Below, one piece after another: positions 6,397-6,550 of a stretch of DNA of 6,550 nucleotides. The stretch is taken from NCBI GenBank assembly GCA_017547065.1, contig JAFYRC010000172.1:1-6550 (forward strand), in the 5' to 3' direction. Each line of letters starts with the position of its first letter. The first letter of the stretch is position 1. The notes below the pieces were generated by a model. That model did no database searches, was not told where the DNA came from, and worked only from the letters and a program-made list of their open reading frames with translations. A program made the position numbers and the translations under genes. This stretch comes from Tidjanibacter sp. GTDB lineage: Bacteria; Bacteroidota; Bacteroidia; Bacteroidales; Rikenellaceae.

Positions 6397-6406
6397 CCCC
6401 CAACTT
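6367..6406 (+). promoter_or_regulatory. Hairpin with two mutually exclusive 3' arms before the 6419 gene
   Basis: The left arm AAGTTGGGG (6367-6375) can pair with CCCCAACTT (6398-6406) over 9 bases. Alternatively its GTTGGGG core pairs with CCCCAAC at 6390-6396 as part of the tighter 9-bp hairpin. The two 3' arms are adjacent near-copies, so only one can pair at a time. The outer form would bring the structure to 12 bases from the start codon. This could be a regulatory switch or a duplication of one arm; the sequence alone does not decide. Confidence 0.35.
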
Positions 6407-6418
6407 AAAATACTGATT

Positions 6419-6550
6419 ATGAAAGAATCACTAAAACAATGGCAAACGCTCAAAATTGAACATCTGCAAATGTTTTATGATACAAAAGTAGTAAAAAAAG
6501 ATATCGCTCCAAATATTTTACGAGAAAATTTGACTATTTTTGTCGGAGTA
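6419..6550 (+). CDS. Start of an unidentified plus-strand protein gene (partial)
   Basis: An open frame begins with ATG at 6419 and stays open for 44 codons to the window edge. It begins MKESLKQWQTLKIEHLQMF, continues through KKDIAPNILREN and ends LTIFVGV. I do not recognise the family. The visible part is Lys-rich and probably helical, with no signal peptide; the last residues (LTIFVGV) turn hydrophobic and could begin a membrane segment or buried strand. In-frame stop TAA at 6359-6361 and the absence of any upstream ATG fix this start. The leader (CTTAAAATACTGATT) has no Shine-Dalgarno, as usual in Bacteroidetes. Codons are AT-rich (AAA, ATT, TTA) compared with the genes to the left. It is divergent from the metalloprotease operon across a 550-base gap rich in repeats. 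I found no convincing TAnnTTTG promoter before it. Confidence 0.6.
   Translation, partial: MKESLKQWQTLKIEHLQMFYDTKVVKKDIAPNILRENLTIFVGV

Larger units (their letters stand above)
5869..6418. other. 550-base divergent intergenic region rich in structure
   Basis: There is no credible gene here. From left to right it holds the leader and putative promoter of the metalloprotease operon (5869-5972), an AT-rich spacer (about 5973-6050), purine-rich decamer repeats interrupted by a GC-rich palindrome (6070-6191), a small hairpin (6213-6225), the 126-base palindrome (6236-6361) and the terminal hairpin (6367-6406). The sharp swing from AT-rich to GC-rich and back suggests a mosaic built from dispersed elements. 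Confidence 0.7.

Overview
The window looks like chromosomal DNA from a gut-type Bacteroidales bacterium. Three things point there: a SusC/RagA-type TonB-linked outer-membrane transporter followed by the start of a SusD-like gene, A/T-rich leaders without strong Shine-Dalgarno sites before most genes, and a candidate TAnnTTTG-type promoter. An Alistipes/Rikenellaceae-like source is my best guess, from memory of similar GC-rich intergenic palindromes in that group; this was not checked.

Positions 1-5868 form one minus-strand transcription unit, transcribed right to left. First is a secreted zinc metalloprotease of the DUF5118/DUF5117/DUF4953 (Met-zincin) family (5868-3184), with HEVGHCLGFMH and a Met-turn. 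After 55 bases comes a susC/ragA-type gene (3128-76). After another 29 bases comes the start of a gene placed like susD (46-1, cut by the window edge). The likely scheme is that an exported metzincin acts on a protein or peptide substrate and the SusC/SusD pair takes up the product. The substrate itself is inference.

The susC gene is broken into two frames by what looks like loss of one C at about 1524-1525. Putting back that base joins the halves into a normal-length protein of about 1,016-1,017 residues. It is either a real pseudogene or a base-calling error.

Positions 5869-6418 are a 550-base divergent intergenic region crowded with non-coding structure. In order they hold: a putative promoter for the metalloprotease operon; an AT-rich tract; a decamer GGAAGGGCAA tandem array with a possible G-quadruplex; a GC-rich REP-like palindrome that interrupts the array; a small hairpin; a 126-base nested imperfect palindrome with 12-base perfect ends; and a strong hairpin with two competing 3' arms that reads as an intrinsic terminator on the minus strand. 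A plus-strand gene of unknown function starts at 6419 and runs off the right edge. The 126-base palindrome is the least explained part of the window: its three non-Watson-Crick pairs are all G-U in a plus-strand RNA, so it may be a structured leader of that gene.
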